64,000 nucleotides of DNA from Candidatus Gastranaerophilales bacterium. GTDB taxonomy: Bacteria > Cyanobacteriota > Vampirovibrionia > Gastranaerophilales > Gastranaerophilaceae. The stretch is taken from positions 56,944 to 120,943 of the forward strand of contig CALVAY010000002.1 in assembly GCA_944325665.1 (NCBI GenBank), read 5' to 3'. Made by a program: the position numbers and the translations under genes. The notes beneath the pieces were generated by a model. It worked only from the letters and a program-made list of their open reading frames with translations. It did no database searches and was not told where the DNA came from. This document shows positions 44,501 to 54,285 of this stretch, in pieces. Numbering within the stretch: position 1 is the stretch's first letter; every line of letters begins with the position of its first letter.

Positions 44501-46138
44501 ATGAGAACACAGGCAATCAGGCACAGTGATGCCAATATTAACAACAAATATATAAAAAATAACAACAAGGAACAGACTTTTAAGGGCGGAAACTTTTTGG
44601 ATTTAGCCACAAAGGGTCTTGAACTTTGTGATAAATATCCAATGATAGGGGTAGCTGTTACAGACAGTGTTGCAACTGATGTTCCAAGGGTAGTAGTTGA
44701 CCTTAAAAAAACCGGCGTACCCGCAGCTGCTGAAACCTTTAGAAGAGAGTTCTCAGGGCTATTTGTAAACTGTTTAATGCCTTCCTTTATCGTTCTTGGC
44801 GTTGGCAAGCTTTTCAATAAGCCAATTATGGGCAACTTATTCCCAAAAACAAATATGTCTTCATCCTGGGCAGATGGCGCAAGTCTGGATAAATTTGTAA
44901 GCATATTCAAAAGTGTCAAAGATCCAAGCTCTTCTAAAACCACAAAAGAAGAAATTTCTTCCTTTATCAAAACTACAATATCTTCTCTTGAGGGGTTAGA
45001 CGGCTCAAATTGGATTAAATTCAGCGAAAAAATAGCCCCTGAAAAACTTGATGAAATAACGGGAACTGTGGTTGAAGCGGTTTATAGTGAAACAAAAGGC
45101 AAAAAGCATACAAAAGAGTTGCTTTCAAAAGCCTGCTCTATGATAGCTGATTCAACACATGCTACTCAAACACTAAGATTTCAAGGCACTGATGAAATTT
45201 TTGGTTCAAATCTTCAAGAGTTAATTAGAGACCAAATAAATATCGCCCGAAAATTTGGCGACGATGCTGTTAGAAATAACCTTGATGCTTTTAAAAAACA
45301 AGCAACAAAGCTTGTTAACACAAAGAGTTTGCTTGGACTTGGCATAATAATTCCGATTGCTATGTCAATTCAGTCGATTAACAGAGCAATGACAAGGAAA
45401 AAATATAACCAAAAAGGCGCGCCGATATACAACGACTTTGAAAAAGGCGGCACTTACAAAGAAATGAACGAAAACGAGAAAAAGTCGTTCTTTGGCAAAA
45501 AACTTTTAGCCGGCGCTTCTTTTGTAGGTCTTGCACTTTTGTCAATGATGAAAAAACCAAGTTTACCAATGTTCCAGTTTAAAGGCATGTTTCCGACTGT
45601 CGATCAATGCCGTTGGATTGCAACAAGCACATTTGTAAGCAGAATTTTTGCTTCAGAGGATGAAAACGAACTAAGAGAGTCAACTGTCAGAGATATGGCG
45701 TCGTTTTCCGGATTATATTTCTTAGGTGATTATGCCGCAAAAATTGCTGCAAGTACAATAGAAAAAATTAAACCTGATGTTAAATTATTAAACAGAAATT
45801 ACACCAAAAATGCCGATGATTCGGTATTTAAGAAGGTTGGCAACTGGGTAAGAAGGACATCTTTAAAATCATTTGATGAAGTATTACCTAACGCAAAAAA
45901 TATGCGCTCAGTTTGCCAGTTGGCAAGCTTAGGCTTCTCAATTATCTCTCTTGGTGTGCTTTTGCCTGCGTATAACAGAAAGGTTACCGAAAAGAAAGTT
46001 GCACAGGCCAAGCTAAAAGAACGACAAGCACAAAAAGCTAATTCTGAACAATCCGAGCTTATAATAAGACTCAGGGAAGATAAAGACATTGGCAAAAATG
46101 GCGTATATAGCGTCGTTGCAAATGATTGCTTTAAATAA
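44501..46138 (+). CDS. multi-pass membrane protein with N-terminal TFKGG motif, unknown
   Basis: The 545-residue protein opens with a polar Asn/Lys-rich leader (IKNNNKEQTFKGG, motif at 26-30) and has several hydrophobic stretches (around 85-105, 275-290, 325-345, 470-490), so it is probably membrane associated. No enzymatic motif is recognised. The N-terminal motif is shared by other proteins in this window. TAGAAT at 44487-44492 is eight bases before the ATG and there is no ribosome-binding site, suggesting a leaderless or near-leaderless transcript. A terminator follows the gene at 46167-46193. Confidence 0.6.
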   Translation: MRTQAIRHSDANINNKYIKNNNKEQTFKGGNFLDLATKGLELCDKYPMIGVAVTDSVATDVPRVVVDLKKTGVPAAAETFRREFSGLFVNCLMPSFIVLGVGKLFNKPIMGNLFPKTNMSSSWADGASLDKFVSIFKSVKDPSSSKTTKEEISSFIKTTISSLEGLDGSNWIKFSEKIAPEKLDEITGTVVEAVYSETKGKKHTKELLSKACSMIADSTHATQTLRFQGTDEIFGSNLQELIRDQINIARKFGDDAVRNNLDAFKKQATKLVNTKSLLGLGIIIPIAMSIQSINRAMTRKKYNQKGAPIYNDFEKGGTYKEMNENEKKSFFGKKLLAGASFVGLALLSMMKKPSLPMFQFKGMFPTVDQCRWIATSTFVSRIFASEDENELRESTVRDMASFSGLYFLGDYAAKIAASTIEKIKPDVKLLNRNYTKNADDSVFKKVGNWVRRTSLKSFDEVLPNAKNMRSVCQLASLGFSIISLGVLLPAYNRKVTEKKVAQAKLKERQAQKANSEQSELIIRLREDKDIGKNGVYSVVANDCFK

Positions 46139-46166
46139 TTTCTTTATTTTTAAATTTTACCACTAA

Positions 46167-46193
46167 AAAAGCCGCTCATCCGAGCGGCTTTTA
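46167..46193. terminator. bidirectional terminator between the unknown gene and gdhA
   Basis: AAAAGCCGCTC / GAGCGGCTTTT with a four-base loop. T runs follow on both strands, the longer one on the minus strand, serving gdhA (stop at 46214) as well as the convergent plus-strand gene. Confidence 0.85.
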
Positions 46194-46213
46194 GACTTTG
46201 CGTTTGTTATCAA

Positions 46214-47575
<1,362 letters not shown>

Positions 47576-47662
47576 CTATTTTTTGTCGAAAATAATAATA
47601 GCATTTTTTACACTTATTCACAATTTAAATGTTAAGTTTTTTGTATAAAAATTTTATAAATA

Positions 47663-47671
47663 TGGTATAAT
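47663..47671 (+). promoter_or_regulatory. extended -10 promoter of the 626-aa gene
   Basis: TGG directly before TATAAT (47666-47671) makes an extended -10. TTGTAT at 47641-47646 is a possible but widely spaced -35 (19 bases). The leader of about 30 bases carries AGGA before the GTG start at 47706. Confidence 0.5.
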
Positions 47672-47705
47672 TACAACAATATTAGCGGAATTAGGATTTC
47701 TTAAA

Positions 47706-49586
47706 GTGGATTTTAAAATACAAAATGACAACACAAGAGAGTTTTTTAAACAAGATTTTACACCGATAGAAAATTTTCTTTTAGCAATAAGAAAATCACT
47801 TGTAGATGGCTCTGATATAGTTTTTAACTTTGAGAGCACAGAAAAAATAATTAACTTTGTACCCAACCAAACTTTTTTGTACATAACCCTTTTTCAATCC
47901 GGACTAAAAAGGATAAGATACGGTTCAAAGAGAGAAACTCTTGAAAAAACTATAAACAGATGCATTTCACAACTCAGAAAGGCAAAGAGTTTCAAGGATT
48001 TTAATATAGCAGACCCTAAGAAATGCAGAATTCTTTTTGAATATGTAATTTCAAAAAGAGAAGTACCTTACAAAAAAATACAGCAGAATAAATTCAACAG
48101 TTTAAGATTTGAAATAGGTATAGACGGCATAGAAATAAATGACGGCTACAATTCATACTACTTTATGCCGACCGATGCGGTTGTTGAATCGCACATGGGA
48201 TTTAAAACCGCTCTTAATTCAGTTTTAAGAAGAACTGTTTTGGGCAAAGTTTCAAATAAAATTTCAGAGCGTTTTAAGCTTTTAGGCGAGCAAGAGGGTT
48301 GGAAATTTTACCTGATTAACACAAGAGCATTCGTTACATACAACGACAAATGCCTTCCCTTGTATCGAGGCAACATAATTTACAATAAATTTGACTATGA
48401 TGTACTTTTAGACCAATTTATAAAGGGTTCAAACTGGCAAATAGATAATATGCAAGATGATGGCAGATTCTTGTATTATTATGACTGCTGCGAAGACAGT
48501 ACAAAAGACCACGAACACCCGCTAAGACCCGAAAACGACAGATATTATAACGACCTAAGGCACTGTGGTGGCGCAATAACTCTTATTAGAGCATACAGTC
48601 AAACAGGCGAAGAAAGATACATAAAAGCTGCAAAACGTGCTTTAGACTTTACCGTTACAACGGCAAAAGAGCACCTTGTTGACGGAGAAATTGCATACCA
48701 TGCTTACTACAATCAAAAAAGTAAACTTGGCGGCGCAGGCATGGCTCTTGTTGCTATGATGCAATACAGAATTGCAACGGGAGAAAAAATTTACGACCAA
48801 TATATAGAAGGCTTTACAAGACATATTTTATCAAGAATGACTCCCGAGGGTGAATTTATGGGCTATTACATACACCCTTCATACAACAAAGGGCAGCCGT
48901 TAATTGAAATGTCCGACAAGGCAAGAATGGAAACATTTTCATTTTACTACCCCGGTGAAGCACTTTTAGGGCTCGGCTTGTTTGCAAATCACTACGAGGA
49001 CAACGACAAGCTAAAGGAAAAAGTAGTAATTAAAACAAGAAAAGCTATGGATTGGATTGTTGATGAAAGACCAAAGAAATATTCACATCTTTTTACCGCT
49101 CTACCGTCAGACGCTTGGCTAATGCAGGCTATTGAAGAGTGGGCGGATTACCCGGGTTTTGTAAAGGAAAATCATCTAAACTTTGTTTTTTGTGATGCAA
49201 AAACAATGATGCAAAAAACATATAAACGAGATGACAGTCCCTATATTGATTACGAGGGTGGTATGTACTATGAATACGGAGATCATTACTATCCTGACGG
49301 CGCAAGATGCGAGGGCTTGATTGCAGCATACTATCTTGCAAGAAAAACAGGACACAAAGAACTTGCAAATGAAATCCTTGAAGCCTGCAAAAAAGCTGCA
49401 ACTTGCCAATTTCATTTATTCAATTGCGAAAAATCAAACTACTCGCACAGGAGACCTGAAAAATCTCTAAATTCAATCAGATTTAAAGCAACAAGACAGT
49501 GGGTAAGGGTGGATTCAATTCAGCACGTAGCTTGCTTTTTTATAAGATTATACTGGAGTGAAAACAAACCTAAATTAACAAAATAA
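47706..49586 (+). CDS. putative six-hairpin (alpha/alpha toroid) carbohydrate-active protein
   Basis: The 626-residue protein has an N-terminal part of about 200 residues (with CRILFEYVISKREVPYKK) that loosely resembles an AMMECR1-like domain, then an all-helical part with repeats such as YYNDLRHCGGAITLIRAYSQ, ERYIKAAKRALDFTVT and GEALLGLGLFANHYEDNDK. These fit the six-hairpin glycosidase/epimerase superfamily, though no catalytic pair can be named with confidence. There is no signal peptide. The start is GTG with AGGA upstream. Possible roles are a glycan-modifying enzyme or an unknown cytosolic protein. Confidence 0.55.
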   Translation: MDFKIQNDNTREFFKQDFTPIENFLLAIRKSLVDGSDIVFNFESTEKIINFVPNQTFLYITLFQSGLKRIRYGSKRETLEKTINRCISQLRKAKSFKDFNIADPKKCRILFEYVISKREVPYKKIQQNKFNSLRFEIGIDGIEINDGYNSYYFMPTDAVVESHMGFKTALNSVLRRTVLGKVSNKISERFKLLGEQEGWKFYLINTRAFVTYNDKCLPLYRGNIIYNKFDYDVLLDQFIKGSNWQIDNMQDDGRFLYYYDCCEDSTKDHEHPLRPENDRYYNDLRHCGGAITLIRAYSQTGEERYIKAAKRALDFTVTTAKEHLVDGEIAYHAYYNQKSKLGGAGMALVAMMQYRIATGEKIYDQYIEGFTRHILSRMTPEGEFMGYYIHPSYNKGQPLIEMSDKARMETFSFYYPGEALLGLGLFANHYEDNDKLKEKVVIKTRKAMDWIVDERPKKYSHLFTALPSDAWLMQAIEEWADYPGFVKENHLNFVFCDAKTMMQKTYKRDDSPYIDYEGGMYYEYGDHYYPDGARCEGLIAAYYLARKTGHKELANEILEACKKAATCQFHLFNCEKSNYSHRRPEKSLNSIRFKATRQWVRVDSIQHVACFFIRLYWSENKPKLTK

Positions 49587-49651
49587 TAATGTTAAAATAT
49601 ATTATTTTGTGGTACTATAAAAATATAGAGTACTTACGGAAAGGAATCTTA

Positions 49652-50194
49652 ATGAAAAAAGGATTTACGCTAGCGGAAGTTTTAATTACACTTGCTATCA
49701 TTGGTGTAGTTGCTGCACTTACGATACCATCTGTAATTGTAAAAACACAACAACAAGAATTCAAAACAGGTGCTAAAAAGGCAATATCAGTATTGTCTCA
49801 AGCAATGCAGTTGACAGAAGTTAAGGACGGATATACGCCATTTACAACTTCACAGGAAGCACGCAATGATTTTATTGACGCCTTGATGAACAACATGAAC
49901 ATTGTAAAAGTGGATGATTCCAGCAGTAACGTCGTATTTTATACAGCAGACGGTATGAGATACGAAATGACGGCATCTACCCCTTATGTGGTAGAATTTA
50001 TTGCCGATGTTAACGGTGATAAAGGCCCAAGCAGTATTGATAACGGATATTCGGGTGCTGATTTTTACGACTACGATGACCTGTTTAACCCTGAATGGCC
50101 TGATGTAACACTTAGTGATGCTTTTAAAATACGGTTTATAAATAGCGGAACCAGCATAATTTCACCATATCCTACTTCCTATGAACATAAATAA
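49652..50194 (+). CDS. type IV pilin-like protein, first of a tandem pair
   Basis: The 180-residue protein has a class III signal: MKKG then FTLAEVLITLAIIGVVAALT, giving prepilin-peptidase cleavage between G4 and F5 and the conserved Glu five residues after the cut. The globular domain has a GDKGPSSIDNG segment and an acidic end. AAAGGAATC precedes the ATG; a longer in-frame start at 49589 is rejected because the pilin head begins at 49652. Its first about 80 residues are almost identical to the next gene, while the C-terminal half differs. Confidence 0.85.
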   Translation: MKKGFTLAEVLITLAIIGVVAALTIPSVIVKTQQQEFKTGAKKAISVLSQAMQLTEVKDGYTPFTTSQEARNDFIDALMNNMNIVKVDDSSSNVVFYTADGMRYEMTASTPYVVEFIADVNGDKGPSSIDNGYSGADFYDYDDLFNPEWPDVTLSDAFKIRFINSGTSIISPYPTSYEHK

Positions 50195-50274
50195 TTGCAT
50201 TGCGTAAATACATCTTGTCATAACATTTTTTTTCAAATAAGATATTCTAGCGAAGTTTATAGAAAGGAATCTTA

Positions 50275-50808
50275 ATGAAAAAAGGATTTACGCTAGCGGA
50301 AGTTTTAATTACACTTGCTATCATCGGTGTAGTTGCTGCACTTACGATACCGTCTGTAATTGTAAAAACACAACAACAAGAGTTCAAAACGGGTGCTAAA
50401 AAGGCATTTTCGGTATTATCTCAAGCAATGCAGTTGACAGAAGTTAAGGACGGATATACACCATTTACCGATAATCCGGCTGCACAGGCAGACTTTATAA
50501 ATGCTCTAATGAATAACATGAACATTGTAAAAACCGACGATTCAGGTAATGCCCCAGTGTTCTACACAGCCGATGGCATGAGGTATGAGATAGTTTACAT
50601 GGACAGTTGGGAAATACGTTTTGTAGCAGATGTAAACGGCGACAAAGGTCCGACTAAACTTGGTACAGAATATGCCGAGGCAAACTTTGACGACGCTGAC
50701 GACTTGATGGATCCGGATTGGAATAATGTTACTTTAAGCGACATATTTGTAATTGGCTTTTGGGGAGATGGTTATAGCACGTCAAGGCCTTATGCAGTTC
50801 CAAAGTAA
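50275..50808 (+). CDS. type IV pilin-like protein, second of a tandem pair
   Basis: The 177-residue protein has the same prepilin head and nearly identical first about 80 residues as the gene 81 bases upstream, including a similar 5' context (GAAAGGAATCTTA before the ATG). The divergent C-terminal half (FVADVNGDKGPTKLGTEYAE) still keeps the VNGDKGP strand motif. A clear bidirectional terminator follows. The pair looks like a recent duplication whose distal halves diversified; whether both assemble into a pilus, or act as minor pilins or competence pseudopilins, is unknown. Confidence 0.85.
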   Translation: MKKGFTLAEVLITLAIIGVVAALTIPSVIVKTQQQEFKTGAKKAFSVLSQAMQLTEVKDGYTPFTDNPAAQADFINALMNNMNIVKTDDSGNAPVFYTADGMRYEIVYMDSWEIRFVADVNGDKGPTKLGTEYAEANFDDADDLMDPDWNNVTLSDIFVIGFWGDGYSTSRPYAVPK

Positions 50809-50810
50809 TA

Positions 50811-50836
50811 AAAAAGCCCCATTTGGGGCTTTTTTA
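50811..50836. terminator. bidirectional terminator after the pilin pair
   Basis: AAAAAGCCCC-ATTT-GGGGCTTTTTT, flanked by A/T runs on both sides. It serves the pilin gene (plus) and the small secreted-protein gene (minus) whose stop lies at 50837. Confidence 0.9.
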
Positions 50837-51190
50837 TTACCTGATTAGTCTTCCGTATCTATCATAACTTTTTAGAGAACTAAAAGCTTTATTAAAGTTG
50901 TTTATTGCGGAATTATTGTAATTATTATAGCGCCAATTATATCTGTTTGTAGGTATATAAATCCCACTTTGTCTTCCATAATTATCATAAGTTTTAACTA
51001 TACCGTTTGAATTTCTTGAGTAACTGGCAACGTTGTATCTTGGAGGCACATAACCGTACATCGGGGTAAAAGTTGTAAAACTTTTTGTAGTACCATTATC
51101 AGGGTTATTATAGTAAGTAATTGCACATAAACCGTGATTTACACAAAGAAATAAAAAAAATAGCAGAAAAACAAAAAATTTCTTATTCAT
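50837..51190 (-). CDS. small secreted Asn/Tyr-rich protein
   Basis: The 117-residue protein begins with a strong hydrophobic signal (FFVFLLFFLFLCVNHGLCA, likely cleaved after GLCA). The remainder is Asn/Tyr/Arg-rich with short Y-D/N-x-Y-G repeats (TYDNYGRQSG, SYDRYGRLIR). NSNGIVKT resembles the C-terminus of the TTG-start protein at 43794-44399. No known family. No other gene belongs to it on this strand within 90 bases. Confidence 0.6.
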   Translation of the reverse strand: MNKKFFVFLLFFLFLCVNHGLCAITYYNNPDNGTTKSFTTFTPMYGYVPPRYNVASYSRNSNGIVKTYDNYGRQSGIYIPTNRYNWRYNNYNNSAINNFNKAFSSLKSYDRYGRLIR

Positions 51191-51278
51191 CTAAAATACC
51201 TCAAAATCCAATCAACCAAGATATTTTAAAATGCATTGAGGTAAAATAAATTACACAAATATGCTCAAAGATGACAAT

Positions 51279-52394
51279 TTAATCTTTAATAAAATTTGAA
51301 AGATTTTTTAAAGACGCATTATACAATTCTTTTTTATAGTTCAAAAGATTTTTTTGAAGCTCAATGTATTGGTCATTATGCATATTTACGGCATCTGAAA
51401 TTACATTTAAAAAATCCGATTTATCATCATAGAAAAGAGCACATTTCTTTGTAAAACCAAACTTTTGAGCAAAATCTTTTTGAATGATAAGCGGCTTTAA
51501 AAAACCCAAGCTTAATTGATTTTGCCCGGAGGTTTTAATTGAGCCGTAGTCAGTATTTCCAAAATTACCTTTATTGTATGAGGATAATAGAAAATCAGTC
51601 TCATTTATATATGCATACAACTGTTCAAAGGTTATTCGCGAAATGTGTTTATAGTTGCACGCTTTAGTATTTATCGGAAATTTTTCGTCCATACAAGCAC
51701 CAATTAATCTTAATTCGCAATTTAAATCCGATAAATAATCGCTTTTTATCAAATCTTCAATAATCTCGTAATCAAGTCTGGAGTAATCAATCCGACCAAC
51801 AACGGAAATAACACACCTTTTGTTTTTATTTGACACAGCAGGCTCAAAACCGAACCAGTGAGGGTTGATAATATGGTTTTTAAGTTCGCTGCGCGAGAAA
51901 TCACACAGCATAGCAAGCTTATAATTCTTATAATCATTTTCGCTTAAATTAGATAAATCGTGCTCGACAATAATGACATTATTTTGTCTCAAATTTTTTA
52001 AATTAGTAAAAATTCGCCACTTGCAACCAATATCATTAGAGGAAATAAAGATATATTTATACTTAAGAAACTTGCTAAACTTAAGCAGATTCCATACAAC
52101 AACCATTCTTGCATAATGTATCTCACCAAGAAGATTTTCACCGAGATTAAAGAAAACATAATCCTTCTTGGTTCGACTATCAAGAAGTAAATCGCATTTA
52201 TAGCCTAAATCAGAAAAATATTTTATGTAGGAAGGCAGTGTCTCATGGTGAAAATTATTACCCTCAACTATAAGCACTCTATCCTTGCAAGACCTTGATA
52301 AAAATTTAAAAATAAATAAAATCTCGCCAGGATGAAGAATTTTTAGTTCTTTTTTAAACGCTTTGATTAGTTTGGTTATCAGATGCAGCAACAT
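51279..52394 (-). CDS. GT-B fold glycosyltransferase-like protein
   Basis: The protein of about 371 residues reads like a GT4-related enzyme: a first half with CKDRVLIVEGNNFHHETLPS and FISSNDIGCK, then the domain boundary VISVVGRIDYSRLDYEIIED and a C-terminal donor domain (ITFEQLYAYINETDFLLSSY, TSGQNQLSLGFLKPLIIQ). The usual E-x7-E is not clear, so the class is tentative. I start at ATG 52394 (MLLHLITKLI); a longer start at 52430 is possible. It is divergent from the GT2 gene at 52438 with a 43-base shared region. Confidence 0.65.
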   Translation of the reverse strand: MLLHLITKLIKAFKKELKILHPGEILFIFKFLSRSCKDRVLIVEGNNFHHETLPSYIKYFSDLGYKCDLLLDSRTKKDYVFFNLGENLLGEIHYARMVVVWNLLKFSKFLKYKYIFISSNDIGCKWRIFTNLKNLRQNNVIIVEHDLSNLSENDYKNYKLAMLCDFSRSELKNHIINPHWFGFEPAVSNKNKRCVISVVGRIDYSRLDYEIIEDLIKSDYLSDLNCELRLIGACMDEKFPINTKACNYKHISRITFEQLYAYINETDFLLSSYNKGNFGNTDYGSIKTSGQNQLSLGFLKPLIIQKDFAQKFGFTKKCALFYDDKSDFLNVISDAVNMHNDQYIELQKNLLNYKKELYNASLKNLSNFIKD

Positions 52395-52425
52395 AATTTT
52401 ACTTTTAAATAATATATACATATTG

Positions 52426-52431
52426 TACAAT
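52426..52431 (+). promoter_or_regulatory. -10 box, leaderless geometry
   Basis: TACAAT sits six bases before the ATG at 52438, the same spacing as at 24009 and 35189. No Shine-Dalgarno sequence is visible. No clear -35 element. Confidence 0.4.
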
Positions 52432-52437
52432 AAAAAT

Positions 52438-53424
52438 ATGTATAACGTCTCGGTTGTAATACCCTTTTACAATACTCAAAAATATCTTTCTGACTGCATT
52501 AATTCAGTATTAGCACAAGAGTTGGACAATATCGAAATAATTCTTGTAAATGACGGCTCTGAAGATAATTCGCTTGATATTGCAAAAAGATATGAAGAAA
52601 AATATCCCCAAATAAAACTAATTAATTCTATCCATGCCGGACAATCCAATGCCAGAAATTTAGGCATAGAGGAGGCAAGCGGCAAGTATATTTATTTTCT
52701 GGACAGTGATGATGAAATATCAAAACAATTTTTAAAAAACTGTTATAATACCGCTCAACAAAGCGACAGTGATGTTGTAATATCCTATCGGGTGTACTCT
52801 AAAATTGATACGGATAAACTCTCAACACTACAAACAAGTGCCAATTTTACAAAACTTGAGCTAATCAAAAATAATAAGGATATAAGGTTCCCTGTTAACG
52901 TTCCTGTTGGTGAAGACGGAGTGTTTTTTAACATGGTATATGCATTTGCAAATAAAATTACCCTGTGCGGTGAAAACAGCTACGAAAGCTATACTTACAG
53001 AAAAACAGGAAAGAATATTCACAAATACTATCTGCTAAATCAGAATAAAGTTATAGGCTGTATAGAAAAATGGCTCGAAGTTTTAAAAGAATTTTATCTA
53101 AACAACAATCTTTTACCCGACAAAAGCATAAATCTGGCAAGATACATTGAGCATGAGCCGTTTAATATAAGACTAAAGGGTACATCAAAATTAAACTTTC
53201 GAACAAGAAAAAAAATATACGTAATCATAAAAAACTTTTGGGAAGATTTTATGAGCAAATATCTCAGCCAAGAGGACTTTGAAAAGCTAAGCTGGGATTT
53301 TAAAATGCTAATAAAAGAAAAACATTTTTATATGTTTGAAATAAAACAAATATGGCTAATAAAGCAGACAAGATACGTTTTATCAAGGTTTTATAAAAAG
53401 CTAAAAGGCAAGTTGAATGGGTAA
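52438..53424 (+). CDS. GT2 family glycosyltransferase
   Basis: The 328-residue protein starts YNVSVVIPFYNTQKYLSDCI, with EIILVNDGSEDNS and the metal site YFLDSDDEISKQF, typical of GT2 enzymes making surface glycans. I use ATG 52438; an upstream in-frame codon (52363) would invade the divergent gene. The C-terminal part is Lys-rich (KIYVIIKNFWEDFMSKY). It overlaps the next gene by eight bases, so the two are probably cotranscribed. Confidence 0.88.
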   Translation: MYNVSVVIPFYNTQKYLSDCINSVLAQELDNIEIILVNDGSEDNSLDIAKRYEEKYPQIKLINSIHAGQSNARNLGIEEASGKYIYFLDSDDEISKQFLKNCYNTAQQSDSDVVISYRVYSKIDTDKLSTLQTSANFTKLELIKNNKDIRFPVNVPVGEDGVFFNMVYAFANKITLCGENSYESYTYRKTGKNIHKYYLLNQNKVIGCIEKWLEVLKEFYLNNNLLPDKSINLARYIEHEPFNIRLKGTSKLNFRTRKKIYVIIKNFWEDFMSKYLSQEDFEKLSWDFKMLIKEKHFYMFEIKQIWLIKQTRYVLSRFYKKLKGKLNG

Positions 53425-54280
53425 AATTCCAAAAATAATACATTTTTTTCACGACAAAGAAACAAAACCTTATGCCATAACAAACGAAATAAACTTTAGA
53501 ATGTGTTACTGCTCATGGCAAAGGTATCTTGGAGATTATACAATTATGCACTGGCATGACAAAATGCCGGAGTTTCAACAAATGCTTAGCGAAAGCGAAT
53601 TTTTAAGATTAAGCTATAAGCACAAAATTTGGGCATTTGTCTCAGATTATGTGAGGAATTGGGTCTTATACAAATATGGCGGAATATATTTAGACACAGA
53701 TGTAGAAATAATAAAAAATCTTGACGAATTTCTTGAGAATGAATTTTTTATTTCAACTCTTGGCGATACCAATTTAAGGGATGAAAATGTAGAGCCCGCA
53801 ATAATGGGCGGTACAAAAGGGCATATTGTTTTTAAAAAAATGCTCGAAAAATACCGAGATAATGAAATTATGCAAAGAGATGACAGACACATAGTCATAC
53901 TTCCTCTAATGCAAGAGGTTTTAAATGATTTAAGTCAATACAGGGACAATAAATTAAACCTTGAAATGGAAAAGTATCAAGAGGTTACTCTTGACGAGTA
54001 TCTTAGTGCGCCGATTTTCTTTAGTAATGATAAAAAAATAACCATCTATCCGCCAAGATACTTTGTACCCGCCTGGAAAAGATTCGGATTTGATGCAATC
54101 ACAAATGACACTTGCTCAATTCATTGGGAAAAAGGCAGTTGGTGGAGAGCAAGAATAAATTTTGCAATACTTATGAAGGAATTTTCAATAAAAAATTCCA
54201 AAGGTCTAAAGAAATACATAAGACTTTTTGACTTAATGTCATTTAAAGCAATAAATAAGCTTTTAAGGAGATACAAATAG
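53417..54280 (+). CDS. GT32-type glycosyltransferase (Gly_transf_sug, DxD)
   Basis: The 287 residues contain KIPKIIHFFHDKETKPYAI at the start and ASDYVRN-type VSDYVRNWVLYKYGGIYLDT followed by DVEIIKNLD, the DxD region of the GT32 sugar-transferase family (Och1/capsule type). The HWEKGSWWRARI region near the C-terminus is also typical of bacterial members. It overlaps the GT2 gene and ends six bases from the convergent large gene. It acts on an unknown polysaccharide. Confidence 0.85.
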   Translation: MGKIPKIIHFFHDKETKPYAITNEINFRMCYCSWQRYLGDYTIMHWHDKMPEFQQMLSESEFLRLSYKHKIWAFVSDYVRNWVLYKYGGIYLDTDVEIIKNLDEFLENEFFISTLGDTNLRDENVEPAIMGGTKGHIVFKKMLEKYRDNEIMQRDDRHIVILPLMQEVLNDLSQYRDNKLNLEMEKYQEVTLDEYLSAPIFFSNDKKITIYPPRYFVPAWKRFGFDAITNDTCSIHWEKGSWWRARINFAILMKEFSIKNSKGLKKYIRLFDLMSFKAINKLLRRYK

Positions 54281-54285
54281 CTATC

